From: Burkholderia sp. D-99
GTDB lineage: Bacteria; Pseudomonadota; Gammaproteobacteria; Burkholderiales; Burkholderiaceae
Assembly: GCF_011605345.1 (NCBI RefSeq)
Contig: NZ_JAAOXM010000003.1
Location: 496,001 to 560,000 of the forward strand
DNA length: 64,000 bases
Direction of reading: 5' to 3'
Shown: one piece after another, positions 18,798 to 27,659 of the stretch
How positions within the stretch are numbered: position 1 is the first letter of the stretch
How the letters are laid out: each line of letters starts with the position of its first letter
The notes under the pieces: model-generated
Databases searched by the model: none
What the model saw: only the letters and a program-made list of their open reading frames with translations
Told to the model about the DNA's origin: nothing
Program-made: the position numbers and the translations under genes

Positions 18798-19460
18798 ATG
18801 GACACTTCCGCTGCCCGTCGCCAGATCCTCGCGCGCATTCGCGCGGCGCAGGGGCGTGCGGCCGAACCCGATGCGGCCGAGCGCGACGGCGTTGCCGACT
18901 ATCTCGCCCGTCATCCCGAGGGCCCGCGCCCGCCGATGCCGGCCGACCTCGTCGCGGCATTCGTCGACGAAGCCGCACGCCTGTCGACGACGGTCGACGA
19001 AGTCGCGACGCTTGCCGATGTGCCGGCCGCCGCGGCCCGCTACCTTTCCGCTCACGGCCTGCCGACGCAGGCCGTCGCGTGGCGCACGCTGGCCGATTTC
19101 GACTGGGCGGGCGCAGGCCTGTCGGTCGAATGCCGCAAGCCGCGCGACGGTGATCTGGTCGGTCTCACGGGCTGTTTTTGCGCAACCGCCGAAACGGGCT
19201 CGCTGGTGCTGCTGTCCGGCCCCGATACCTATGCGTCGGCCGGCCTGCTGCCGGAAACGCACATCGCGATCGTTCCCGCGTCGCGGATCGTCGCCGGTCA
19301 TGAAGACGCATTTGCGCTGATCCGTTCGGAGCGCGGCGAATTGCCGCGCGCGGTCAATTTCGTGTCGGGCCCGTCGCGCACGGGCGATATCGAGCAGACC
19401 ATCGTACTGGGCGCGCACGGCCCGTACCGCGTTCACGTGATCGTCGTACGGGGCGCATGA
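18798..19460 (+). CDS. lutC: LutC/YkgG-family LUD-domain protein
   Basis: A 220-residue cytoplasmic protein with the LUD (DUF162) fold: RRQILARIRAA at the N-terminus, VGLTGCFCATAETGSLVLLS in the core and the C-terminal GPSRTGDIEQTIVLGAHGPY signature. In the LutABC complex LutC takes part in L-lactate oxidation with two iron-sulfur proteins. Here lutA and lutB are absent from the window; the neighbours are pncB and an antiporter, so it is an orphan copy whose role may differ. GAGG 8 bases upstream supports the ATG at 18798. Confidence 0.88.
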   Translation: MDTSAARRQILARIRAAQGRAAEPDAAERDGVADYLARHPEGPRPPMPADLVAAFVDEAARLSTTVDEVATLADVPAAAARYLSAHGLPTQAVAWRTLADFDWAGAGLSVECRKPRDGDLVGLTGCFCATAETGSLVLLSGPDTYASAGLLPETHIAIVPASRIVAGHEDAFALIRSERGELPRAVNFVSGPSRTGDIEQTIVLGAHGPYRVHVIVVRGA

Positions 19461-19503
19461 CGCGCCCGCTGCATCCACTACCATTCGAACAAGGAAGTTC
19501 TGC

Positions 19504-20934
19504 ATGAAACGACATGCCGCCTGGGCGGGCATGGCGTCGGGGATCGCGCTTGGCGCCGTTCCCGCGCTTGCATCGGCCGCAACGCTCGACGGTGCCACGC
19601 TGTCTGCACTCTGGGGTATCCCGTTCGCCGGGATCCTGCTGTCCATCGCACTGTTCCCGCTCGTCGCCCCCGTGTTCTGGCATCACCACTTCGGCAAGAT
19701 CGCGGCCGGGTGGGCGGTGCTGTTCCTGATTCCGTTCGCGTTCGCGTTCGGCGCGGGCACCGCGTTCGGCACGCTCGTGCATGCGCTGCTCGAGGAATAC
19801 ATTCCGTTCATCGTGCTGCTCACCGCGCTCTATACGGTCGCGGGCGGCATCTGCGTGAACGGCAACCTGCATGGATCGCCGAAGCTCAATACCGCGATCC
19901 TCGCGCTCGGCACGCTGCTCGCGAGCGTGATGGGTACGACGGGCGCCGCGATGCTGCTGATCCGGCCGCTGCTGCGCGCCAACGACAACCGCAAGCATGT
20001 CGTGCACGTCGTGATCTTCTTCATCTTCCTCGTCGCGAACGCGGGCGGCTCGCTGTCGCCGCTCGGCGATCCGCCGCTGTTCCTCGGTTTCCTGAACGGC
20101 GTGAGCTTCTTCTGGACGACCACGCACCTCGCGCTGCCGATGCTGTTCATCTGCGTCGTGCTGCTGACGCTGTTCTTCGTGCTCGATACGTACTTCTACC
20201 GGAAGGGCGGCGAGGAGCGGCCGGCCGCGCTCGACCCGACACCCGACGGCGCGGCGCTGTCGATCGACGGCAAGATCAACTTCGTGCTGCTCGCGGCCGT
20301 GATCGCGCTCGTGCTGATGAGCGGCATCTGGAAGCCGGGCATCACGTTCGACGTGTGGGGCACGCACGTGGCGCTGCAGAATCTCGTGCGCGACGTCGCG
20401 CTCGCGGGCGTGACGCTCGCGTCGCTCGCGCTGACGCCGCGTTCCGCGCGTGAAGGCAATGCATTCAACTGGGCACCGATCGAGGAAGTCGCGAAGCTGT
20501 TCGCGGGGATCTTCGTGACGATCGCGCCGGTGATCGTGATCCTGCGCGCGGGCGCGGACGGTGCGTTCGCGCAGATCGTCCATCTCGTCACGGGGCCGGA
20601 CGGCAAGCCGATCGACGCGATGTACTTCTGGGCGACGGGCATCCTGTCGTCGTTCCTCGACAACGCGCCGACCTATCTGGTGTTCTTCAACCTCGCGGGC
20701 GGCGACGCGCAGGCGCTGATGACGACGGGTGCATCGACACTTGCCGCGATTTCCGCGGGCGCGGTGTTCATGGGCGCGAACAGCTATATCGGCAACGCGC
20801 CGAACTTCATGGTGAAGGCGATCGCGGAGTCGCGCGGCGTGAAGATGCCGAGCTTCTTCGCGTACCTCGGCTGGGCACTCGTGATCCTGGTGCCGGTGTT
20901 CCTGCTGACGTCGCTGATCTTCTTCCCGGCGTAA
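19504..20934 (+). CDS. NhaD-like/CitMHS-type sodium:proton antiporter
   Basis: A 476-residue polytopic inner-membrane protein of the ion-transporter superfamily. It has about 12 hydrophobic segments. Recognisable parts are GNLHGSPKLNTAILALGTLL, VANAGGSLSPLGDPPLFLGF (the conserved re-entrant GxxSPLGDPP loop) and SSFLDNAPTYLVFFNLAGG. Such proteins exchange Na+ or carry organic anions, and the SPLGDPP motif favours the Na+/H+ (NhaD-like) group. AAGGAAG precedes the ATG. It is 43 bp after lutC and probably cotranscribed, which might hint at a carboxylate-related role. Confidence 0.85.
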   Translation: MKRHAAWAGMASGIALGAVPALASAATLDGATLSALWGIPFAGILLSIALFPLVAPVFWHHHFGKIAAGWAVLFLIPFAFAFGAGTAFGTLVHALLEEYIPFIVLLTALYTVAGGICVNGNLHGSPKLNTAILALGTLLASVMGTTGAAMLLIRPLLRANDNRKHVVHVVIFFIFLVANAGGSLSPLGDPPLFLGFLNGVSFFWTTTHLALPMLFICVVLLTLFFVLDTYFYRKGGEERPAALDPTPDGAALSIDGKINFVLLAAVIALVLMSGIWKPGITFDVWGTHVALQNLVRDVALAGVTLASLALTPRSAREGNAFNWAPIEEVAKLFAGIFVTIAPVIVILRAGADGAFAQIVHLVTGPDGKPIDAMYFWATGILSSFLDNAPTYLVFFNLAGGDAQALMTTGASTLAAISAGAVFMGANSYIGNAPNFMVKAIAESRGVKMPSFFAYLGWALVILVPVFLLTSLIFFPA

Positions 20935-21015
20935 CCTGACAACTTTCAACCCTGCGCGGGCGATCCCGGTGGCGCGACGCGCACCGCGAGCGGCTCGCGG
21001 CATACGGAGATGGCG

Positions 21016-22005
21016 ATGCAGAAGATCCTGGTCGCGCGTCCGATCTTCCCGGACGTGATCGAACGGCTCGAGCAGTATTTCGAAGTCGACTGGAACAACG
21101 GCGACGCGCTTGCGCCCGATGCGCTCGCCGCGCGTCTCGCCGACAAGGACGGTGCGCTGACGGCTGGCGACCCGGTCGGCGTGGCGGTGCTCGCGGCGGC
21201 CCCGCGCCTGCGCGTCGTGGCGAACATGGCGGTCGGCTACAACAACTTCGACATGGCCGCGTTCAATGCGGCGAACGTGCTCGGCACCAACACGCCCGAC
21301 GTGCTGAACGAGTCGACCGCCGATTTCGGCTGGGCGCTGATGATGGCCGCAGCCCGCCGGATCGCCGAATCCGAGCACTGGCTGCGTGCCGGTCACTGGC
21401 AGAAGTGGGCGTACGACGGCTTCCTCGGCTCCGACATTTACGGGTCGACGCTCGGCGTGATCGGGATGGGCCGCATCGGCCAGGCGCTCGCGCGCCGTGC
21501 ACGCGGCTTCGGGATGCAGGTGATTTATCACAACCGGTCGCGGGTCGCGCCCGAGATCGAGGCTGAGCTGAATGCCGAATACGTGTCGAAGGATGCGCTG
21601 CTCGCACGTGCCGATCACGTCGTGCTCGTGCTGCCGTACACGCAGGAGAACCACCACACGATCGGCGCAGCCGAACTCGCGAAGATGAAGCCTACCGCGA
21701 CGCTGACCAACATCGCGCGCGGCGGGATCGTCGACGACGCGGCGCTGGCCGCCGCGCTGCGCGACGGGACGATCGCCGCGGCCGGCCTCGACGTATACGA
21801 AGGCGAGCCGACCGTGCATCCGGCGCTGCTCGAGGTGCCGAACGTCGTGCTGACGCCGCATATCGCGAGCGCGACCGAAAAAACGCGCCGCGCGATGGCG
21901 AACCTCGCCGCCGACAACCTGATCGCCGCGCTGGGCGAGGGGCCGCGCGCGGGGCGGCCGCCGAATCCGATCAACCCAGACGTGATCGGGAAGCCGCGCG
22001 CATGA
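21016..22005 (+). CDS. 2-hydroxyacid dehydrogenase (GhrB/gluconate-2-dehydrogenase-like)
   Basis: A 329-residue NAD(P)H-dependent enzyme of the D-2-hydroxyacid dehydrogenase family, reducing glyoxylate, hydroxypyruvate or 2-ketogluconate-type substrates. Features: NMAVGYNNFDMAAFN, the Rossmann motif GVIGMGRIGQALARRARGFG, and the catalytic Arg (NIARGGIVDD), Glu (GLDVYEGEP) and His (LTPHIASAT). An ATG at 21010 abuts GGAG directly; the second ATG at 21016 has the proper spacing and was chosen. The stop overlaps the rmuC start (ATGA), so the two are coupled. Confidence 0.93.
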   Translation: MQKILVARPIFPDVIERLEQYFEVDWNNGDALAPDALAARLADKDGALTAGDPVGVAVLAAAPRLRVVANMAVGYNNFDMAAFNAANVLGTNTPDVLNESTADFGWALMMAAARRIAESEHWLRAGHWQKWAYDGFLGSDIYGSTLGVIGMGRIGQALARRARGFGMQVIYHNRSRVAPEIEAELNAEYVSKDALLARADHVVLVLPYTQENHHTIGAAELAKMKPTATLTNIARGGIVDDAALAAALRDGTIAAAGLDVYEGEPTVHPALLEVPNVVLTPHIASATEKTRRAMANLAADNLIAALGEGPRAGRPPNPINPDVIGKPRA

Positions 22006-23480
22006 TGACGACGTTGTTGCTTGCGGCGGTCGTCGTGCTGGCCGTCGCGCTTGTGGTGGCGATCGTCGCGCTCGTGCGTGGCGGTGGCCGCCACGACGAT
22101 GTGGCGGTACTTGGCGACCAGATCGAGGACGCCGCGCATGCGCAGGCGCGTGCTGTCGAGCGGCTAGAACGCGAATTGCGCGGTGAAATCGTCGAGAACG
22201 CGCGCGGTTCGCGCACCGAGCTGGCCGGCAGCTTTGCGCAACTTCAGCAGACGCTCGCCGCGCAACTGACGAGCGTGGCGACGGTGCAGAACAACCAGAT
22301 CGAGGGCTTCGCGCAGCAGCTCGGCAAGCTCGTCGCCGGCAATGCGCAGCAGTTCGACGCGATGCGCGAGAGCCTGCAGCGTCAGGCGCAGCAGGCGCGC
22401 GAGGAGCAGACGGGCGCGCTCAGGCTGTTCGGCGACACGTTGAACCGGCAGCTCACTCAACTGACCGAGGCGAACGACCGCCGGATCGGCGAGGTGCGCG
22501 CGACGCTCGAGCAGCGACTGAAGGAAATCGAGACGAACAACGCGGCGAAGCTCGAGGAGATGCGCCGCACCGTCGACGAGAAACTGCACGCGACGCTCGA
22601 GCAGCGGCTCGGCGAATCGTTCAAGCTCGTGTCGGACCGGCTCGAGCAGGTGCATCGCGGGCTCGGCGAGATGCAGACGCTCGCGGCGGGCGTCGGCGAT
22701 CTGAAGAAAGTGCTGACCAACGTGAAGACGCGCGGCACCTGGGGTGAAGTGCAGCTCGAGGCGCTGCTCGAGCAGATGCTGACGCCCGAGCAGTACGCGA
22801 AGAACGTCGCGACGGTGCCGAAGAGCAGCGAGCGCGTCGAGTTCGCGATCCGGCTGCCGGGGCGCGATGCCGGCACGCGCGACGCGCCGCCCGTGTGGCT
22901 GCCGATCGACGCGAAATTCCCGCGCGAAGACTACGAGCGGCTGATCGACGCGCAGGAGCGTGCCGATGCGCCGGCGGTCGAGGAAGCGGCCCGCGCGCTC
23001 GAAGCGCGCGTGCGGCTGGAGGCGCGCACGATCGCCGAGAAGTACGTCGCGCCGCCGCACACGACCGATTTCGCGCTGTTGTTCCTGCCGACTGAAGGGC
23101 TCTACGCGGAGATTCTGCGCCGCCCCGGCCTGACGGATCTGCTGCAGCGCGACTATCGCGTGACGGTCGCGGGGCCGACGACGCTCACCGCGCTGCTGAA
23201 CAGCCTGCAGATGGGGTTCCGCACGCTCGCGATCGAGCAGCGCTCGAGCGAGGTGTGGCAGGTGCTCGGCGCGGTAAAAACGGAATTCGGCAAGTTCGGC
23301 GACGTGCTCGCGCGCACGAAAGCGCAGCTCGAAACGGTCACGCGCTCGATCGAGTCCGCCGAGCAGCGTACGCGCGTGATGAGCCGCAAGCTGAAGCAGG
23401 TCGAGGCGCTGCCGGGCGATGCGGCGGCCGGGCTGCTCGGCGCGGAAGGTAGCGACGGCGCCGATGCGGACGACGCGTGA
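22002..23480 (+). CDS. rmuC: DNA recombination protein RmuC
   Basis: A 492-residue protein: an N-terminal membrane anchor (TLLLAAVVVLAVALVVAIVALV), a long coiled-coil (about 40-235, rich in Glu/Arg/Gln heptads), then the RmuC nuclease-like core (RGTWGEVQLEALLEQMLTPEQ, VWLPIDAKFPREDYERL, FALLFLPTEGLYAEILRRPG, GPTTLTALLNSLQMGFRTLA). RmuC limits sequence inversions and is predicted to be a nuclease. It overlaps the dehydrogenase by four bases. A strong terminator follows. Confidence 0.95.
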   Translation: MMTTLLLAAVVVLAVALVVAIVALVRGGGRHDDVAVLGDQIEDAAHAQARAVERLERELRGEIVENARGSRTELAGSFAQLQQTLAAQLTSVATVQNNQIEGFAQQLGKLVAGNAQQFDAMRESLQRQAQQAREEQTGALRLFGDTLNRQLTQLTEANDRRIGEVRATLEQRLKEIETNNAAKLEEMRRTVDEKLHATLEQRLGESFKLVSDRLEQVHRGLGEMQTLAAGVGDLKKVLTNVKTRGTWGEVQLEALLEQMLTPEQYAKNVATVPKSSERVEFAIRLPGRDAGTRDAPPVWLPIDAKFPREDYERLIDAQERADAPAVEEAARALEARVRLEARTIAEKYVAPPHTTDFALLFLPTEGLYAEILRRPGLTDLLQRDYRVTVAGPTTLTALLNSLQMGFRTLAIEQRSSEVWQVLGAVKTEFGKFGDVLARTKAQLETVTRSIESAEQRTRVMSRKLKQVEALPGDAAAGLLGAEGSDGADADDA

Positions 23481-23506
23481 CGCGCGCGGCCGCACCAGCC
23501 GGAACG

Positions 23507-23536
23507 AAAACGGGCGCCGCGGCGCCCGTTTTTTCA
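23507..23536. terminator. bidirectional terminator between rmuC and the GNAT gene
   Basis: AAAACGGGCGCC pairs with GGCGCCCGTTTT across a 2-nt centre, with a T6 run on the right and A-run on the left. Confidence 0.85.
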
Positions 23537-23567
23537 TGAAGCGATTGCCGGTGCGGCCGCCGTGCGC

Positions 23568-24053
23568 TCAATGTCCGGCGAGCGTCTCCAGCGCGTCGCC
23601 CGTCACGCGGACGATGCGCCAGTCGGGCAGCACGGTGGCGCCCATCTTTTCATAGAAATCGATCGCCGGCTGATTCCAGTCGAGGACCGACCATTCGAAG
23701 CGCCCGCAGCGGCGCTCGACGGCCAGCGCCGCGAGGTGACGCAGCATCGCGGTGCCGAGGCCCGTGCCGCGCTGCGACGGCTGCACGTACAGATCCTCGA
23801 GATAGAGGCCGCGACGGCCGAGGAACGTCGAATAGTTGTGGAAGAACAGCGCATACGCGACGATCGCGCCGTCATGTTCGGCCACCCGCGCTTCGGCGGC
23901 GGGGTGTGCGCCGAACAGCGCGTCGGCGAGATCGGCTTCAGTCGCGACGAACAGATCCGTGAGCTTCTCGAACTCGGCCAGCTCGCGCATCAGCGCGAGG
24001 ATCGCGCCGACGTCGCGCGTTTCGGCCGCGCGGATCTGCGGCGTGCCGCTCAC
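23568..24053 (-). CDS. GNAT-family N-acetyltransferase
   Basis: A 161-residue acetyltransferase with the GNAT fold: IRAAETRDVGAILALMREL, AYALFFHNYSTFLGRRGLYL (the strand before the acetyl-CoA loop), the pyrophosphate-binding QRGTGLGTAMLRHLA, and NQPAIDFYEKMGA. The pattern resembles diamine (spermidine/spermine) acetyltransferase relatives, but the substrate is undetermined. It starts with GTG at 24053, which overlaps the stop of the preceding membrane-protein gene (GTGA), so translation is probably coupled. Confidence 0.9.
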   Translation of the reverse strand: MSGTPQIRAAETRDVGAILALMRELAEFEKLTDLFVATEADLADALFGAHPAAEARVAEHDGAIVAYALFFHNYSTFLGRRGLYLEDLYVQPSQRGTGLGTAMLRHLAALAVERRCGRFEWSVLDWNQPAIDFYEKMGATVLPDWRIVRVTGDALETLAGH

Positions 24054-24325
24054 GCTTCCTCCGGCGGATCGGAGAGCACGATCTCGATGCCGCCGAAGCG
24101 CGATGCGACCCAGTTGTACGCGTGGCACGCGATCCACAGCAGCACGAAGCCGAGGATGGCGTTCAGCAGCAGCGCGCTCAGGATCGTGCTCAGTTCGACC
24201 ATCCCGTAGCGGACGTACGCGACGAGAATGCCGAGCAGCACGATCGGCACGCTGAATGTCAGGTAGACGAGGATCAGCGCCTTTGCGGTCTGCCCCGCGG
24301 CGATCGACGAAATTTGTTTCTTCAT
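24050..24325 (-). CDS. small inner-membrane protein of unknown function
   Basis: A 91-residue protein with two hydrophobic helices (ALILVYLTFSVPIVLLGILV and ILSALLLNAILGFVLLWIAC) and a short charged C-terminus (IEIVLSDPPEEA). It looks like a conserved Burkholderiales membrane protein; I recognise no functional family. It is 39 bp after moeA in the same direction and overlaps the GNAT gene by four bases, so it is probably the link in a moeA-orf-GNAT transcript. Confidence 0.75.
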   Translation of the reverse strand: MKKQISSIAAGQTAKALILVYLTFSVPIVLLGILVAYVRYGMVELSTILSALLLNAILGFVLLWIACHAYNWVASRFGGIEIVLSDPPEEA

Positions 24326-24364
24326 GTGCGGATTGCCCCCGTAGAGATATACCGATAGTGGAAT

Positions 24365-25663
24365 TCAGATCAGGCCGTCGAGCGGCAGGATGTCGACCGG
24401 GGTGCCCGCGTCGACTGCCGCGGTATCGTGGCCCAGGACGATGAAACAGTTGGCGGCCGCGAGGCCGCTCAACGATGCGGAACTCTGCGAACCGGCCGGC
24501 GTGACGTGCCAGCGGCCGTCGGCGGCGCGCGTCGCGATGCCGCGCAGGTATTCGGTGCGGCCGGGGCGCTTCTTCAATGCCTGCGTGCTGAGTGCCGCGT
24601 ACATCGCCGGCGTCGGCGTCTGCGCACCGGCCAGCGTCAGCAGTGCCGGGCGCACGATCGCGTAGAACGTGACAGCCGACGCGACCGGATTGCCGGGCAG
24701 CCCGAAGAACAGCGCGTGACCGGCGCCGCCTGTCGCACGTGCGAGCGTGCCGCAGGCGAGCGGCCGGCCGGGCCGCAGCGCGAGGCTCGCGAACGTCACG
24801 TCGCCGAGTTTTGCCATCACGTCGCGCGTGAAGTCGGCTTCGCCGACCGATACGCCGCCCGACGTGATCACCGCGTCGGCTTGCGCGGCGACGGCGCCGC
24901 GCAATGCGGCTTCGAGCGCGGCCGGGTCGTCGCGGACGATCCCGAGGTCGATCGCGTCGACATGCAGTCTTTCGAGCATCGCGATCAGCATCCCGCGATT
25001 GCTGTCGTATAGTGCGCCGGGGCCGAGCGGCTCGCCGGGCTCGCGCAGTTCGTCTCCGGTGGAGAACACGGCGACGCGCACGCGCCGGCGCACCGCGACC
25101 TCGGTGATGCCGAACGACGCAAGCAGCCCGAGATCGGACGGACGCAGGATACGGCCCGCGGCGAGCGCGCAGGCACCGTGCGCCAGATCCTCGCCGGCCT
25201 TGCGGCAGTTTGCACCGCGCGCGATGTCGTGCGCGGCGAAGCGGATCGTGTCGCCGTCGACGCGCACGCGTTCCTGCGGAATCACCGTGTCGCATCCCGC
25301 CGGCATCGGCGCGCCCGTCATGATGCGCACGCATGATCCGGCCGCCACGACGCCGTCGAACGGATGGCCGGCGAGCGCGATACCGCTGACCGTCAGCGCG
25401 ACGTCGGCTTGCGGCGATGCGTGCGTACCGGTGCTGCCGTCGAATGCATAGCCGTCCATCGCCGAGTTGTCATACGCGGGAATGTCGAACGGCGCGTTCA
25501 CGTCGGCCGCGAGCACGCGGTCGAGTGCATCGCGCAGCGTCACCGTGTCGCACGCATCGACCGGCACCGCGAAGCGGCACGCGAGTGCCTGCGCGTCGGC
25601 GAGCGACAGCGGGGCATCGGAATCGGGTGCAGTTCGGGAGGCGGGCGAGGATTGCGTGATCAT
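24365..25663 (-). CDS. moeA: molybdopterin molybdenumtransferase
   Basis: Inserts molybdenum into adenylylated molybdopterin, the last common step of molybdenum cofactor synthesis. The 432-residue protein shows the MoeA signature FDIPAYDNSAMDGYAFDG, PMPAGCDTVIPQERV, FSTGDELREPGEPLGPG, SGGVSVGEADFTRDVM and GLPGNPVASAVTFYAIVRP. It is in a row with mobA and moaA on the same strand, the usual cofactor cluster, 105 bp after mobA. Confidence 0.96.
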   Translation of the reverse strand: MITQSSPASRTAPDSDAPLSLADAQALACRFAVPVDACDTVTLRDALDRVLAADVNAPFDIPAYDNSAMDGYAFDGSTGTHASPQADVALTVSGIALAGHPFDGVVAAGSCVRIMTGAPMPAGCDTVIPQERVRVDGDTIRFAAHDIARGANCRKAGEDLAHGACALAAGRILRPSDLGLLASFGITEVAVRRRVRVAVFSTGDELREPGEPLGPGALYDSNRGMLIAMLERLHVDAIDLGIVRDDPAALEAALRGAVAAQADAVITSGGVSVGEADFTRDVMAKLGDVTFASLALRPGRPLACGTLARATGGAGHALFFGLPGNPVASAVTFYAIVRPALLTLAGAQTPTPAMYAALSTQALKKRPGRTEYLRGIATRAADGRWHVTPAGSQSSASLSGLAAANCFIVLGHDTAAVDAGTPVDILPLDGLI

Positions 25664-25768
25664 CAGTCGGACTGCGCCGCAAGGCGTATCGGGTTCGTGG
25701 CCGGTGGCGCGAGGAGGGTGCCTGGGCGCGGGTTTCGCGTGCGGCGGGCGGGAACCGCACGGGCGCCG

Positions 25769-26386
25769 TCAGCGGCGGGCCAGCGTGGCGAGTTCCTGCC
25801 AGGAGTTGGCATTGTAAAACGCACGCTCGTCGTGAAACTCGACTTCGACCGTCTTGTGGCGTGCGTACCACGCACGCACCTTGCGGTCGCCGGCCGCGAG
25901 CCGGGCGGCGAGATCGTCGGCCAGCGACGTGCGCAGCAGCGCGAACGTCGGCTGCGGCGAGCGCGCCTGTTGCGCGTCGACCGTCACCGCCATTGCGATG
26001 TCGGCCTGCTGAGCGTCGAGCGCCGAGTGCAGCCGCGCGACGAGGTCGGTGGGCAGAAAGGGCGTATCGCATGGCGAGCATGCGACGAGCGGCGCGCGTG
26101 CTGCCCGCATGCCGGCGAGCAGGCCCGCGAGCGGGCCGGGGAAGTCGGGCGTTTCGTCCGCGACGATGCGCGCGTCGAACGGTGCGCCGAGTTCGGCATA
26201 GCGATCGGCATGGCGATTCGCGCTGATCAGCGTTTCGTCGACCTGTGGCGAGAGCCGGCGCAGCACGTGCAGCGCGAGCGGCGTGCCGTCGAGCAACTGC
26301 AGGCCCTTGTCGACACCGTCCATGCGCGTGGCACGCCCGCCTGCAAGCAGCAGACCGGCGATCGAGGGAGAGGCGGAAGCGGGCAT
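25769..26386 (-). CDS. mobA: molybdenum cofactor guanylyltransferase
   Basis: Transfers GMP from GTP to Mo-molybdopterin, giving the bis-MGD cofactor. The 205-residue protein has the nucleotidyltransferase head IAGLLLAGGRATRMDGVDKG, the base-recognition region LISANRHADRYAELG, VADETPDFPGPLAGLLAGMR and the metal-site SPCDTPFLP. The start at 26386 places MPASASPSIAGLLLAGG normally. No Shine-Dalgarno is visible, but the gene begins 28 bp after the moaA stop, so coupling is likely. Confidence 0.95.
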   Translation of the reverse strand: MPASASPSIAGLLLAGGRATRMDGVDKGLQLLDGTPLALHVLRRLSPQVDETLISANRHADRYAELGAPFDARIVADETPDFPGPLAGLLAGMRAARAPLVACSPCDTPFLPTDLVARLHSALDAQQADIAMAVTVDAQQARSPQPTFALLRTSLADDLAARLAAGDRKVRAWYARHKTVEVEFHDERAFYNANSWQELATLARR

Positions 26387-26414
26387 CGTGAGGAAGCGGG
26401 AAGGGTAGCGTGCG

Positions 26415-27527
26415 TCAGCCGCCGATATACGACATCTCGACACGCTTGCCGGCGCTGTCGGGTGCGGCGTCGGCAGACGCACTGCCGCGCAGTTGCGAAT
26501 AACGGTCGGTGCGAGCCTGCCAGATGCGGGCGATCGCGGTCGCGATCTCGGCGTCGCTCGCGCCGCCGCGCACGAGCGCGCGCAGGTCGTGGCCCGTCGA
26601 CGCGAACAGGCACAGGTACAGCTTGCCTTCGGTCGACAGCCGCGCGCGCGTGCAGTCGCCGCAGAAGGCCTGCGTGAGGCTCGAAATCACGCCGATCTCG
26701 CCGCTGCCGTCCGCATAGCCCCAGCGCTGCGCGGTTTCTGCCGCCGTGTGCGGCTCGAGCGGGACGAGCGGGAAATGTTCGGCGATCCGCGCGATGACAT
26801 CCGCCGACGGCAGCACCTCGGTCATGTTCCAGCCGTTCGACGTGCCGACGTCCATGTATTCGATGAAGCGCAGGACCACGCCGGTGCCGCGGAAACGCTC
26901 GGCCATCGGCAGGATCTCGCTGTCGTTGGTGCCGCGCTTCACGACCATGTTCACCTTGACCGGCGCGAGGCCCGCGGCCTGGGCGGCGAAGATGCCGTCG
27001 AGCACGTCGGCGCTCGCGAACTCGGCATCGTTCATGCGCTTGAACAACGTATCGTCGAGCGCGTCGAGACTGACCGTCACGCGCGTGAGCCCGGCGTCCT
27101 TCAGGGCGCGCGCCTTGCGTGCGAGCAGCGAACCGTTGGTCGTGAGCGTCAGGTCGAGCGGGCGGCCGTCATGCGTGGTCAGGCGTGCGAGGCGCTCGAT
27201 CAGGAATTCGAGATTCTTGCGCAGCAGCGGCTCGCCGCCCGTAATGCGGATCTTCTCGACGCCGTGTGCGACAAAGAGTCGCGCCACGCGTTCGATTTCC
27301 TCGTGCGTGAGCAGCGCGCTGTGCGGCAGGAACGGGTAGTCCTTGTCGAAGACCGCGCGCGGCATGCAGTACACGCAGCGGAAGTTGCAGCGATCCGTCA
27401 CCGAAATGCGCAGGTCGCGCAGCGGCCTGGCGAACGTGTCGGCCAGCGTGCCGTCCGGGGCTTGCGCGACGCCGGAGACGTCCGGCATCCCGCTGACGTC
27501 GGCGAGAGGAATGATGCGTCGGGACAT
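26415..27527 (-). CDS. moaA: GTP 3',8-cyclase (radical SAM)
   Basis: Catalyses the first step of molybdenum cofactor synthesis, GTP to 3',8-cyclo-GTP. The 370 residues contain the radical SAM cluster Cys47, Cys51, Cys54 (CNFRCVYC), [16 protein letters not shown], the C-terminal second-cluster region [18 protein letters not shown], and the C-terminal Gly-Gly essential for activity (SYIGG). The N-terminal 30 residues before [10 protein letters not shown] are a short extension with a [10 protein letters not shown] repeat-like motif. First gene of the moaA-mobA-moeA run. Confidence 0.97.
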   Translation of the reverse strand: MSRRIIPLADVSGMPDVSGVAQAPDGTLADTFARPLRDLRISVTDRCNFRCVYCMPRAVFDKDYPFLPHSALLTHEEIERVARLFVAHGVEKIRITGGEPLLRKNLEFLIERLARLTTHDGRPLDLTLTTNGSLLARKARALKDAGLTRVTVSLDALDDTLFKRMNDAEFASADVLDGIFAAQAAGLAPVKVNMVVKRGTNDSEILPMAERFRGTGVVLRFIEYMDVGTSNGWNMTEVLPSADVIARIAEHFPLVPLEPHTAAETAQRWGYADGSGEIGVISSLTQAFCGDCTRARLSTEGKLYLCLFASTGHDLRALVRGGASDAEIATAIARIWQARTDRYSQLRGSASADAAPDSAGKRVEMSYIGG

Positions 27528-27611
27528 GTTGAAAGAAGTGCGAACCAGACCTCTATTTTAGCCGCAAGCGGCCGGCTGGTCCGGTGGGCGGAAACCCGCA
27601 GCGCGGACATG

Positions 27612-27637
27612 AAAAAGCCCGCCGGAGGCGGGCTTTT
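27612..27637 (-). terminator. intrinsic terminator of rne
   Basis: AAAAGCCCGCC at 27613-27623 pairs with GGCGGGCTTTT at 27627-27637 around GGA. It is 23 bp after the rne stop codon. Confidence 0.85.
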
Positions 27638-27659
27638 CCTGGTCGGGCGATGCGCCGTT

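Noticed and set aside
19354..21861. An 835-codon leftward frame across lutC, the antiporter and the dehydrogenase
   Set aside because: Arg/His-rich composition typical of antisense frames; it crosses three genes with clear families.
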